Positions 50,729 to 60,831 of a stretch of DNA of 64,000 nt are shown piece after piece. A model generated the notes under the pieces. It was not told where the DNA came from. It did not search any database and saw only the letters and a list, made by a program, of their open reading frames with translations. The DNA lies in contig OX485803.1 of assembly GCA_950295325.1 (NCBI GenBank), positions 60,465,554 to 60,529,553 on the forward strand, in the 5' to 3' direction. The position numbers and the translations under genes were made by a program. Position 1 is the first letter of the stretch. The number at the start of each line of letters is the position of its first letter. Origin of the DNA: Polytrichum commune. Its lineage: Eukaryota > Streptophyta > Polytrichopsida > Polytrichales > Polytrichaceae.

Positions 50729-52036
50729 ATGGCCGGGCAGCTGGAGAGGTCGAGTTCTAGTGTTAGGGAATCCACAGCCATCATGCAGAGGTCAGTGTCA
50801 GCTCTCAAAGAGAGTGCCACACCCATCCTGCAAAGGACAAGCTCCATGTTGAAGGGGAGTCCGCCATCTGAGAAGCTTAGGTCACTGCCCTCCATGACCA
50901 ACTCCTCATCCCAGCAATCCAAGCAGCTGCTGGGGTCCTCCAGCCCAGCCATCCGCAACCGCAACATTGTGATTGGGGTGTTGTCTGCTCTTCTTGTGCT
51001 CGCAGTAGTGCCATGGCCATGGCAAGCATACATGGGTCCTTCCTTCACACCCGCAGGGGAAGGTGGGTTGGGGTCTGGTAGATGGATAAATGCTGCAAGA
51101 GCACGGCCTTACCACCACATGGTTAAGACCAACTTCTTCGGTTCCTCCAGATTTCTCGTTACTCCTGCAGAAATTAAGGTACCTTACCACAAAGGACCCA
51201 TACTGGTGGGTGCAAAGGGAGGTATCCTGAAGGTATATCTCATCTACTACGGTACCTTCACCGCCGCTCAGAAGAACATCTTTGATTGCTTCTTCAGATC
51301 CTTCGCCGATCCCAAGTCTGCCAAGGGTTATCCCACAGTTGCAGGATGGTGGTCTATGACCAAATCTTACAAGGACACTAAAAACGTAAGTGTTGCACAG
51401 AAGGTAGTTCTCGGAGGTGTGTATGCTGACGCTGCGTACAGCCTGAAGAAGAATCTGAAGCAAACTGACATTGAAAGTTTGGTGACCGCTTCCCTCAAGG
51501 GTGGATTGCCACTTGATCCTACAGGCTTGTACATTGTGCTCACTGCTTCGGATGTGTTGGTGGAAGGATTTTGTGCTAATGAATGTGGAACACACATGTA
51601 CACTTCTCCGTCACATGAAACCCAGAACCGAGCTCTACCCTTTGCCTGGGTTGGGAACTCAGCCACGCAGTGTGCAGGATACTGTGCGTGGCCCTTTGCC
51701 AAGCCGGCTCCGGGGACCGGACCTGATGTTCCTCCATTGAAGGCGCCCAATGAAGTCGGTGCTGATGGTATGATCATCAACATAGCCAGCATGCTTCTGG
51801 GAGCAGCCACCGATCCATATGGAAATGGGTACTACCAAGGTGTGGCAACTGACCCATTGGAAGCTGCCGGTGTCTGTGGAGGGATTTATGGTAACAATGC
51901 TTATCCCGGTTACGCTGGGGACCTTCTCAAGGACAAAGCTGGGGCTAGCTACAACGTGAATGGTGATAAGGGATGCAAGTTTCTATTACCCTGGTACTTT
52001 AATCCTGCCACTAAGAAGTGTGCTGGGCAGGCGTAA
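50729..52036 (+). CDS. EXORDIUM/PHI-1-like protein with N-terminal membrane anchor
   Basis: The family (EXORDIUM, PHI-1, EXORDIUM-LIKE) comprises plant extracytoplasmic proteins tied to brassinosteroid-dependent growth and carbon status; no enzymatic activity is established. The coding region is uninterrupted, 435 residues. The first ATG of the frame is at 50729 and an in-frame TAG lies upstream at 50672. Residues 1-78 are Ser/Lys/Arg-rich with no signal peptide. A hydrophobic segment follows at about 80-97 (NIVIGVLSALLVLAVVPW). The PHI-1 domain runs from about 150 to 435, with YHKGPILVGA, VYLIYYGTFTAAQK, VAGWWSMTKSY, IVLTASDVLVEGFCANECGT, FAWVGNSATQCAGYCAWPF, GADGMIINIASMLLGAATDP, YYQGVATDPLEAAGVCGG, YPGYAGDLL and KFLLPWYFNP. 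The Cys residues in FCANECGTH and QCAGYCAWPF are those shared by the family. Typical members are about 310-340 residues with a cleavable signal peptide, so this one is longer and may be a type II membrane protein. Confidence 0.95.
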   Translation: MAGQLERSSSSVRESTAIMQRSVSALKESATPILQRTSSMLKGSPPSEKLRSLPSMTNSSSQQSKQLLGSSSPAIRNRNIVIGVLSALLVLAVVPWPWQAYMGPSFTPAGEGGLGSGRWINAARARPYHHMVKTNFFGSSRFLVTPAEIKVPYHKGPILVGAKGGILKVYLIYYGTFTAAQKNIFDCFFRSFADPKSAKGYPTVAGWWSMTKSYKDTKNVSVAQKVVLGGVYADAAYSLKKNLKQTDIESLVTASLKGGLPLDPTGLYIVLTASDVLVEGFCANECGTHMYTSPSHETQNRALPFAWVGNSATQCAGYCAWPFAKPAPGTGPDVPPLKAPNEVGADGMIINIASMLLGAATDPYGNGYYQGVATDPLEAAGVCGGIYGNNAYPGYAGDLLKDKAGASYNVNGDKGCKFLLPWYFNPATKKCAGQA

Positions 52037-52888
52037 TTTTCCGTGGGAATTGCGTTGTTTGTGATTCTGCATTGACATCTGTGCTGCTGACAGCCTTTAA
52101 GAAGAGCTTACATGGCCGCCGATGCAATTGCAGGTAGTTTTAGTGTTGCCTACAGATTTTAGTTATATAGAATTTGGAACACAGGCTAATTTGTTTTTCA
52201 CACTATGCTTCTGTATTGTTACTTCTTTGTAGTTCATTAACGCGGGATGATCGCACTCTTTTGTTGAGTTGCGACCTGCATTCGACCAAGATTTACCCCT
52301 TGCCTTTGGCCAGAGACATAATGCCCTATTGGTTGCCTGAATGATACGGGTTGCATACTATATGTAGAACTCATCTGGTGCTTCTTCTGGGCCTATTTAA
52401 TTGAGATTACGTGCATTCCTTTTGTGATTGTATCCGGGAAGGAGTTTTGGGTTGCAAAAATGGATGCATGGATGCATGATGTTTTTATTTGTATTTGTAT
52501 ATGATAATTTTCAATTTATATCGAACAGGCAATGTCTGTATTTTGATTTTAACGTTTTTCTTTGATTGGTCTGTCACACAACCTCTCGCTTTGATATAGA
52601 TTGTGAAACAAACAGATAGTACTTGGCAACGAGGCATAGTGGTGGAAGGAAGTTGGGCCTTGCTCATTGAAAACAAATGATAAATAGAAGGTTTCTATAT
52701 TTGCGTTCGAATTCCAAGGCAATTTCAATGAATTGTTCACTTTACACAAAACCCAATGCGACCTGTTTGCAAAATTGTATCGGCTTGTGACTTTAACCTG
52801 ACGAGATTTGCCTACACCAAGATTTCGCCTACACCAAATACTCATTTAATGTCACCAATTTTTTTTGTCTTCCTCAAAAACGATTGCA
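52037..52888 (+). other. EXORDIUM-like 3' UTR and spacer
   Basis: T-rich sequence after the stop codon, probably holding the 3' UTR (about 52037-52520). No clear poly(A) signal could be fixed. The remainder is non-coding. Confidence 0.4.
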
Positions 52889-53130
52889 AACTGTCTGTAG
52901 TGTCACCAACTCTAAATGTCAATCTAAAATAATTTGTCATTCCTTGTTAGGCATTAAAGATTTACAATGTTGCCATGATTGTCACTCACAAAGTGGACGG
53001 TACTTTAGAAATGTTTGATGCAGAATATACCAGTTTTGCCATTATAGAAATGGAAGTTGGGATAGCGGTACTAGTAAACTTATTCATAAGAAATGTGTTT
53101 AGAAAAGTTACTAGTGACATGAAATATCAT
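52889..53130. repeat. Dispersed repeat, copy 1 (second copy at 63684-64000)
   Basis: Shared blocks in the same order: 'gtagtgtcaccaac', 'ctaaatgt', 'tttgtcattcctt', 'atttacaatgttgc', 'gaagttgggat', 'gtaaacttattcata', 'aaaagtta', 'catgaaatatca'. Spacer lengths between blocks differ. The origin is unknown. Confidence 0.65.
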
Positions 53131-54019
53131 ATGATAATAAATGCACTTTTTGGTGTACTGCATGTGTATGGTATCGACTTGATAGGCTTCTTACTAACCC
53201 GTGTTGTATTCTTCTAATATGGTCAAGAATTTAAGGACCATAGCTTAAGACAAGCGTTTTGTGTTCGTTGCGTGCCCCTTTTAACATTCCAATACAAGAC
53301 ACAGTTTGGAAATCACCAAAAATGCTGAACATCTTCAACATGTTTCAAAGTTTAGGAGATGGAGTATAACTTATGAGAGAGGTCACATAAATTGTGCATC
53401 TGATGGAAATATCAAGCTTGGCCAAATGCTCAAATTTTGGATGAGAATCCCCCTGCCTTTAGTGTTTGGCTATCTTTACAAGAAAACCCAATCCTTTACT
53501 GTCTGCAATATGCATTCATCTCCTGTTTATTTTGGCAGAGCATGGCATAGTGCTCTGTCATGTGTGCAATTGCACCTTCAATTTGGTAGAGCCATTGCAC
53601 ATTGCACGACCCAACAGACGTAGTCAACAATGCGATCGGCTCCACAAGATGGTTTTATACATAAGATTGGCTCACTTAGAATAACGTTGCTAAACCTCGT
53701 GCTAAGGGCCACAACCCACACAAGACTAAGGGATTGTGACCATTGCACTTCAAGCACTATCATTGGTGGAAAAGGCCAAACCAATCCAAGTTCGCTTCAC
53801 ACGATGCTTGAGGGACCAATGGACTAAATGAGTGCAAGATGGATGTAAAGTCTACATGGATTGACTTGGACCATTTTCAAAAACCACCTCTTGGAGGTAG
53901 GCTTAACACAAAATTGGAGACTGTAGCACTCTAAAATCTCACAACCAATGATTAATTATATTTTATCATGTATGAGGACCTCACATGAGTAGAAATTTAT
54001 TGAAATAGCATTTGGTTAA
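53131..54019. other. Gene-free intergenic sequence
   Basis: Open frames of up to about 105 codons (for example 53306-53623) show no family motif and are not called. Nothing else is recognised. Confidence 0.4.
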
Positions 54020-54169
54020 GGGCCTGGTCACATATGACTTCACACCATACTTGAGGGCCTACAACCACACTACATGATTTTGGAAGTGTCTTGGGACGGC
54101 CTTTGAACACTTCTTTTGGGCTCTCACAATTTCATGGTCACGGCTCTTGGCTCATGTGTGAAGTGACCC
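54020..54169. mobile_element. Small PIF/Harbinger-like MITE (150 bp), TAA duplication
   Basis: The left end 'gggcctggtcacatatga' pairs with the inverted right end 'gggtcacttcacacatga'. TAA flanks both ends (54017-54019; 54170-54172). The end sequence is of the type seen at 39613. No coding capacity. Confidence 0.6.
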
Positions 54170-54172
54170 TAA

Positions 54173-55210
54173 GCTGAGAATGATATGGCCAAAGTCTAGG
54201 AATAATCATGTTGTAATTCTCAAGCAAATATGGCTTAAGAGCATCTTTACTCATGAAGTTGGTACCATGCCTCTATCATTGGCTTTTAGTCCTTTGAAGG
54301 TAAACTAGCATGATATGTTCCACTCATAAGCCCCTATATGAATTTAAGCATGTCATTGTCCACCAATTAGACCCCTTCTCGGCTCACCAAGTATGCGTTG
54401 AAGGGCTCTTGAGAGAGTGGCCTCGATGACATAATTGGTGGACAATAATTTGTTCGGATATACATGAATTGTGGAGACGACACATACATGTGATCTTGCT
54501 CTAAAAGACAAAAAAATGCCGATGGTAGTGGTTGGTTTGTGGCCTCATGAGTGGAGATGCTCTAAGTATTAGTGATGTTAGAAGATCCCCATGAAACATG
54601 GCATCTTTATTATTTAGAAAGGATGAGGGAACATGATGCTTAGCAATGCTATGACTCTTTTATTGAATAATAACTTCAACATAACATTATTATGCACTTA
54701 GTGCTTGTTCAATAAACCATTGAACTATAACAGTCAGATTCTTGGAAAACTGTGTAGGGAGATTTAGATTTTAACTAAGTTGCCAACATCCGAGTGTTTA
54801 TGTTTCGAGGGGCCCACATCATTGACTAATGTTATGAAAGTAGGGTGCCGGCTATCAGGGTTTGATAGTCTTCTTATGCACTAAGAATTTCGACCATTTT
54901 CATGTAAAACATGAGGCACTACAAGACCTCAAACCCCATGTCAGACATTGTGCTTAATGTACTGTCAACTGATGAGCTGAGAACTGACAAGATAAAATGG
55001 AATTATGGGGATTGCACAATTGTCCTTTACAGTCCGCTAGTCTAGTGATGAGTATATGTAAGCATTGGGCAAAAATATAAGTATATTTGAGGGAAGCCTA
55101 TGAGTTACCATGGCTTGATTCAATCATGACGTGGATCAACTTGATCCAAATGGATGCAAACCGGGCAGCAAGTAACAGATACGTAATAATGATGGACGTA
55201 ATAATAATGA
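54173..55210. other. Gene-free intergenic sequence
   Basis: No gene is supported. Short words such as 'taacattattatgc' resemble the fold-back family at about 37949. Nothing else is recognised. Confidence 0.4.
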
Positions 55211-56098
55211 CAGTCCACCCTCTATAAATGTTACACCTATAAGTGTCAACCCTCTCTAAATGTTAACTTTCTTCTACTCCCCACATATTGCACACTATAA
55301 ATGTTAAACGTGTTAACTGTTAACAAAATGGTACTCCCTTCTTTGTAAATTTGACTCTATAAATGTTAATGAATGAAATACAACCATAATATAATATGGA
55401 TGATAAACACTACACATCCAATTACATTCCTCTCTCTCTCACCATGCGTTAGGGCGAGGCACAGGGCAGCGAGGGAATTGCAGGAGTTAACTAGTCTTTT
55501 GGAAAGACTAAGTTTGGCTACTAATAGTTCTAGTCATGGAAGTTCAAGAATGGAGGCACAAGAGTATGTGCAATACGAATTAGACTTTGATTTGAACAAT
55601 CCATATGAGGTCACCGAAGAGGATGTATGGGATGTTTTAGGCTCTATTGGTGGGACTTCTAATGTCTCAGATGATGATTGTGAGGGAGAGGAGTGTGAGG
55701 TGGAACCCATTCCATCTTATAGTGACTTGCAATCTAGTTTTGGTACCATTAGAAGGTACATGGAATCACGTTCATGTGATGTGTCCAAGTATGTGGGTTT
55801 GTTGGTGCAGATTGAGAAAGATTTGCAAGTTGTGCATGCAGATGAATCTCACCAAAGAACCATTGATTCATACTTCACCCGTGATTTGTAAACTTGATAT
55901 TGAATAAAGTTTTGATTGGGTTTGCAATTTTATGAATGGTATTCTCTCACAAGGACTCTTCACAATTGCTTATATTTATAAATGTTAAGATTTGTATATT
56001 GCTCAAAAAAGTAATTTTATAATTGTTAACTGTTAACACCTCTATAAATGTTAACTTTGATCCACTCCCGAGGGTTAACATTTATAGATGGTAGACTG
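55211..56098 (+). mobile_element. pogo/Tigger-like DNA transposon, internally deleted
   Basis: The 888-bp element starts 'cagtccaccctctataaatg' and ends with the inverted form of 'cagtctaccatctataaatg'. CAGT termini are typical of the Tc1/mariner-pogo group. TA follows the right end (56099-56100); the left flank reads GA, one change from TA. The word 'tataaatgtta' is repeated several times just inside both ends. It encodes only the tail of a transposase, so most of the coding region has been lost. Confidence 0.75.
55373..55891 (+). pseudogene. C-terminal tail of a pogo/Tigger-like transposase (remnant)
   Basis: The open frame of up to 172 codons lies wholly inside the element 55211-56098. 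The useful part is residues about 60-172. It is acidic (SDDDCEGEECEVEP), then has a helical segment (SYSDLQSSFGTIRRYMES ... VGLLVQIEKDLQVVH) and ends HQRTIDSYFTRDL. Many Tigger/pogo transposases end with this arrangement: an acidic stretch, a helix and a Q-(T/S)-x-(L/I)-x-x-(F/Y)-F-like motif. The DNA-binding (CENP-B-like) and DDE catalytic domains are absent. The ATG at 55373 is probably not the original start; a lost upstream exon is more likely. It is not expected to be active. Confidence 0.55.
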
Positions 56099-56213
56099 TA
56101 TAATAACAGAGGGGATTCTTAAGCCTAGCTTGTCAGAAGGATTCCAAGGAAGATCCATCACAGTCAGCAGAAAGTGATTCCCTAATTCCTTTATTTGCAG
56201 AAAATGATCATTC

Positions 56214-56453
56214 TTGAAGAAATCTTCAGCTCTACGAAAATTTGAAGTGGATCTAATTCAGTTGCTCAACAAGAATGTGGATGTCACGTATCGTGTGGAA
56301 GATATGGGTGTCTATCCATGCAGTTCAGATATTCATATGAACTTTAAATGTTATAATGGCTATGGACACGATTTGCCCAAAGTCTTGAGCCAGTTATTTC
56401 TTGAGCTCAACAAGCTCATTTGTAATAAGTGGTTGGCTCTCCCCCGTTCGTAG
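56214..56453 (+). pseudogene. Unidentified coding fragment, possibly M16 (insulinase/nardilysin-like) relic
   Basis: A frame of 79 codons reads RKFEVDLIQLLNKNVDVTYR, then MNFKCYNGYGHDLPKVLSQL and LELNKLICNK. The pattern of a turn followed by GY-x-x-x-LP-x-(V/L)-L with a trailing helix recalls the non-catalytic half of M16 metallopeptidases. I cannot confirm it by eye. A possible further exon lies at about 56520-56580. It starts about 115 bp downstream of the pogo-like element. It has no start, stop or catalytic motif consistent with a working gene. Confidence 0.25.
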
Positions 56454-56919
56454 AGCTCGATGATAGCTAGCCAACAATGAAAACACTAAAACGTATACTT
56501 TGGCACGTATATTTTCTTCAGGGGCTCCCTCAATTGATAAAAGTTTTAGGAGATTACACACAGAGGAGATTGCAAAACAGGTTTGCCTGCGTTCCAAGGA
56601 AAGGAACATACTTTTCATAGTTATATATTTCCTTATACAATTCTGTGAAGATTGGAAGCCATAGCTAACCCTTCTTGTGGCAGTAGCCAGCTTCAGGTTT
56701 ATCACTCGCTTGTAGCAAAGAATGTGGTCGTCAGGTTATCCAAACGAAAGCCCCTACATGGTATCGATTAAGCCCTAGAATCTATCAGTTGTGAAGCTAC
56801 CTATAGCTACTAACATTTTTTTCACATTACAGAGTTAAAAATGCCACTAAATGTACAATGCAAGGTTCCTCTGCCCACAATTTCATTTCGGCACCTAATA
56901 CCTAAAAACTGTTGTTGGG
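56454..56919 (-). other. Spacer and IQD 3' UTR
   Basis: The bases just below 56920 should contain the 3' UTR of the minus-strand IQD gene. No clear poly(A) signal was fixed. No other gene is supported. Confidence 0.35.
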
Positions 56920-59900
56920 CTATCTGAACGGTTTCCGAAAATCCCCGTAAGACGATGTGAGCGAACTCCCTGTGAAATCCCCGCTGCGGTACATTGGCCG
57001 ATCGGACTGGTAAGATCGCTGCATGAAGTCTCCACCACGGCTAGATGGCCGATCAGTCTTAGAGTTCAAGTCCCCGCTCTTTCTCGAATGTCGCTGTGCC
57101 TGTGGGTGATGTGTATTTGAGCTTCTCTGGCTGGGCCGCTCATAGTTTAACGACTGGTGCATCAAATCACCCTGCTTCTTCCTGGACATCTCCGCATTGT
57201 AGTGAGCAAGGAAATCATCTTTGTCAGATCTTGAAGAGTCATGAGACGCAGCAGGTTGTTGTTGTCGAATATCCACACTCCTTCGAGGTCTATCATTGTT
57301 GTAAGAAGTGGTTAAAAAATCTTCGTTCCTGCGAGACGGTCGGCTGCTGCTACTGGAATTGCCACCGTTATAAGAAGATTGCTGAGTAAAGCTATCTCGC
57401 CCCGATTTGTATGATGATGGCCTTGTCTGATCTGCCTTGTAAGCCATGGCAAGAATCTCACTTGCCTTCCGTGAACCCCTCTCAACGTTATAAGAAGATG
57501 ACATGAAGTCGCCGCCTTGCCTTCGTGACGGTCGCGGGTCAGAATTATACGACGAGTTCAGCTGCATGTTGTTATTATTGTAGTCACTCCTGCGTGTTGA
57601 AGATTTCTCAAATTTATAGGTTTGGGAGGAAGACTTGTCGGAGCGGTGAGATTGCGAGGCCTTGTCAGATGCTGCGTACTGAGATGCGGATCTCGAATTC
57701 GTAGCCCTCGGTGTTGTCCCGAGTGATGCGTTGGGGCTGGTGCTTAACCTTCCTGTGGATCCAGGCTTGATGGAAGATTCCCTGCCCTGATCCTTATCCT
57801 TCACAGATAAGGAGAATCGTTTCTTCTTCGTCTGCAGATCAACTTCCTCAGCTGGTGTGCGGACGTTGTTGTTCTTGGCTGTGCTCTGTGACCGGATCTT
57901 GGCTTGTGCGGCTTTGGTGGTGGCCATGTAACTTCTTTTGGCAGCAGTGTGGAGATTTTCGCTGTTGGATGGCGTTTTGGAGTTCGATCCTGGAGTAGAT
58001 GAGCAATCTGAATCTGCCTGGTCGTACCCTGCTGCTGCGCCATGGAGCATGCGCTGTTGCTGTCTCTGCAGCTGCAGAAGTGTGGTCGTGATGGGCGATG
58101 TACGCTTGCTGCTGCCACTGTTGTTGTTGTTGCTGTTGTTGTTGTTATCGTAATTTCGATGTTGTTGCAGTGGTGGAGGTGAATCGTCGGTGTAGCTTTG
58201 AACGGACCGGCTGTCGGTGGTCATCATCTCCACAGACTTCTCCCTCTCCTTGCGCATTGGTGTGGTGGCATTGCTTGGTTCTTTGAGAGCTCGATTCTCC
58301 CAAGGACGAGCGGCCATCCATCGCTCCAGCCAGCTCCACCCCCAGTGGGGTTTCTCTCCGTTGTGGTCGAAGTACACTTTCGACACTCCTCCTAGACTCT
58401 CAGGTCTCCACTGTTGAGACGATGAAGCCAGGGATCATATACTTAGAACGCTGAATCCACATTGAAATTCACCCAATTTCGACGAAGTCGTTTATTCGAC
58501 ACACCGAAATTACATTGTAATTGACCCGAAATCGACAAAAGCAAGTAATTACATACTTTCAGACATCATATTTACATTGACATTGACCCAAATCCAACAC
58601 GTTCAGAAACTCAGTCACCTCAATAACATTGAAATTGACCCAAATTCATGAAGGGGGAGACACAGAGCTTGAGCTTGCAACTTTTAAAGCTCGAGTAATG
58701 TGCGGCAACCCCATGAGTTGCCAGATCCAAATCAAGACTTCTGGCAGATGCAACAATCAGGAAGCCTTGGCTTGGATTTGCAGCCATGGCTTCCGATAAA
58801 TGGATAGTAAATGCATTTTTACAAACTATGAGAAGCGAATCATCCTGATCACTTCCACAAAAGTTACTCCATCATACACCCCGAAGCATTTACCTGATGA
58901 GTAGATGCATAAGCGCGAGCCCTCTCCCGCTTCATCAAACCTTCCTGTCTTTGTTGAAATTTTGCTTGGAGGTCTTGTTTTGTTCCAGAGCTGGCACACC
59001 ATCCGAGCTGCATCTAACACTACATGTCAGAATTGTAACGACGTTGAATGCAATGGACAAGAATGTGCTACACATCAAGTGGCAACAAGGAATACATCAC
59101 ATTCGGTAGTCACGAAGATCTTGTCCAATTCACAGAACCAGCAATATCTGGTCATTGAATCATCCCCTTAAATGACCTAAATTAGGGATACCCATTGCCA
59201 AGCTTATATAAATGCAGTTAAATTCTCCGGAAAAAGACGTTGTTCACACCTCGGATTCGCGAAGCTGAGCTTCAATCAGTCGCCGTTGGCTTATAGTGCG
59301 CTGGACTGCCAGACCCTGCTGAGAGAGACGCACCCGGCGAGCGCGAACTCGAGCTTGAACCCTCACCAGCGCTTGCATGCATCGCAGAGTTATGGCAGCT
59401 TGTCTTCTCACCGTGTGGCCACGAACAAGGGCTTGCAGGCGAACCAGACCTTTCAAAGCTCTCAGAGCCCTTCTTGCCTGCCAATTCCAAGAATTGTTAG
59501 TATTGGAACTTGAACAAGCAAAAGGGAAAATGCCCAGTTTTATTGGAGCTCTCAAGGTTGTTTTGGGTCCTTGAGGACTCCTGCTCTACACTCTACCCCA
59601 TCTGACGCATTGTAAATATGCATCCATATTATCATTTGATCACATAGCAAATCAACACTCCAGAACCACCATCAATTGACGAGACGTGAACATCATGAAA
59701 ACCCTCTTTTTGTACTTAATAATCGACACTGGAATGGCTTATCCCTTGACTCGATGACCGTGGAACAAAATGAGAAAGTCAGATGTAGAACCGCACCAAA
59801 AATCCACGGAAGGCTGTTTGAATGCGCACAGCAGCCCATTCCGCAACCACACGCTTGTGCGAGGTGTAGGACGGACTCTCGATGGACATCTCGTCGATCA

Positions 59901-60831
59901 TGAGTGCCCCATGGTCCACCTTGAACTCCTGACTGTAATTCGTCATCGTGTCCTCCGCATCAAGGTCACTCTCCACTCCATGCCTCCATATGTTCCACCT
60001 CTTGTGCCCCTTTTCGTGCGAGGGGGGCTTCTTGGACTGGAACCATCACAAGATCCACACAACCTAGATAAATTAGTAAATGCTACTGGAACATGGTGAG
60101 CATCGTCTAAGGGTTTATAGTTGTGTCCCTAGCAGGCCCTCACAGACAGACAGATAGACACAAACCCATTCAGCAACCCGAATGCAGTGCAGGGTCGATC
60201 CCTTAGCGCAGATCTGAGACTTCTGCTGCTGTCCAATCACATTGGACCTGATTCAACTCATCACCTCTGTATCAACAACGAGGAAATTTAATCATTTTTT
60301 CGATAGCACCACTTTCACCAATGGTGCAATTTAACACGGTCCTAGATATAAGCCATTGGTGATTGATGAACTTGAGGGCCCTTTGTGATGAATCACGGTG
60401 GTGGTGCTTTGTGCAGACTAGATTGTAATTTGTGACAGGGAATTTGGGATGATTCAAGAAAACCGAGGCTTAAGCAAGGGAGGGATGCAGCATTGGAGGG
60501 TTGAGTGATCTGAGTGAAATTTGAGGGTACAGAGGAGAGGGAGGATAAAGAAAGAGAAATGTGAGGTGAGGGTTAGACTTACAGCGACATCTGAATCTTT
60601 TTCTGAGAGATGTGAACGTTCAGAGGGTGCTTTCTCCGATGCAGCCTTTTCGGATGCAACTGTGGACTCAGGCTCCGGCAAAGGTTTCTGCTCCGCTGGT
60701 GCCGATGATGATACAATTTGTGCAGGCTGTGCAGCAGGAACAGCACCAGGAGCTCCAGACGGTGGTTGTCCTGCGTTTACGCTGCGCTTGCCACTAATGA
60801 GAGACTTGAAGAACTTGCTAGATGCACCCAT
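56920..60831 (-). CDS. IQ67-domain (IQD) calmodulin-binding protein with long repeat-bearing tail
   Basis: IQD proteins bind calmodulin through the IQ67 domain and act as scaffolds at microtubules, plasma membrane or nucleus. Five exons on the minus strand: 60831-60583, 60036-59797, 59477-59250, 59007-58894, 58410-56920; all introns phase 0; 773 residues. The start is [16 protein letters not shown]. Residues 84-102 are [19 protein letters not shown]. The IQ67 domain is about 151-217: [13 protein letters not shown], the conserved intron, then [20 protein letters not shown] and [18 protein letters not shown]. Next come [20 protein letters not shown] and [33 protein letters not shown] (297-316), and the DUF4005 motif [17 protein letters not shown] (437-453). 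The last about 250 residues are Ser/Arg/Asn-rich with degenerate copies of a (G/E)DFM-x-x-SY-N-x-(D/E)RP unit. Typical IQDs are about 350-600 residues, so the tail is long. An in-frame ATG at 61011 would add 60 residues, but the family start favours 60831. Confidence 0.95.

Noticed and set aside
50479-51048. Minus-strand open frame of 189 codons over the EXORDIUM-like N-terminus (and 229- and 147-codon minus-strand frames further in)
   Set aside because: They lie opposite a coding region with strong family motifs, have no recognisable domain and are typical antisense shadows.
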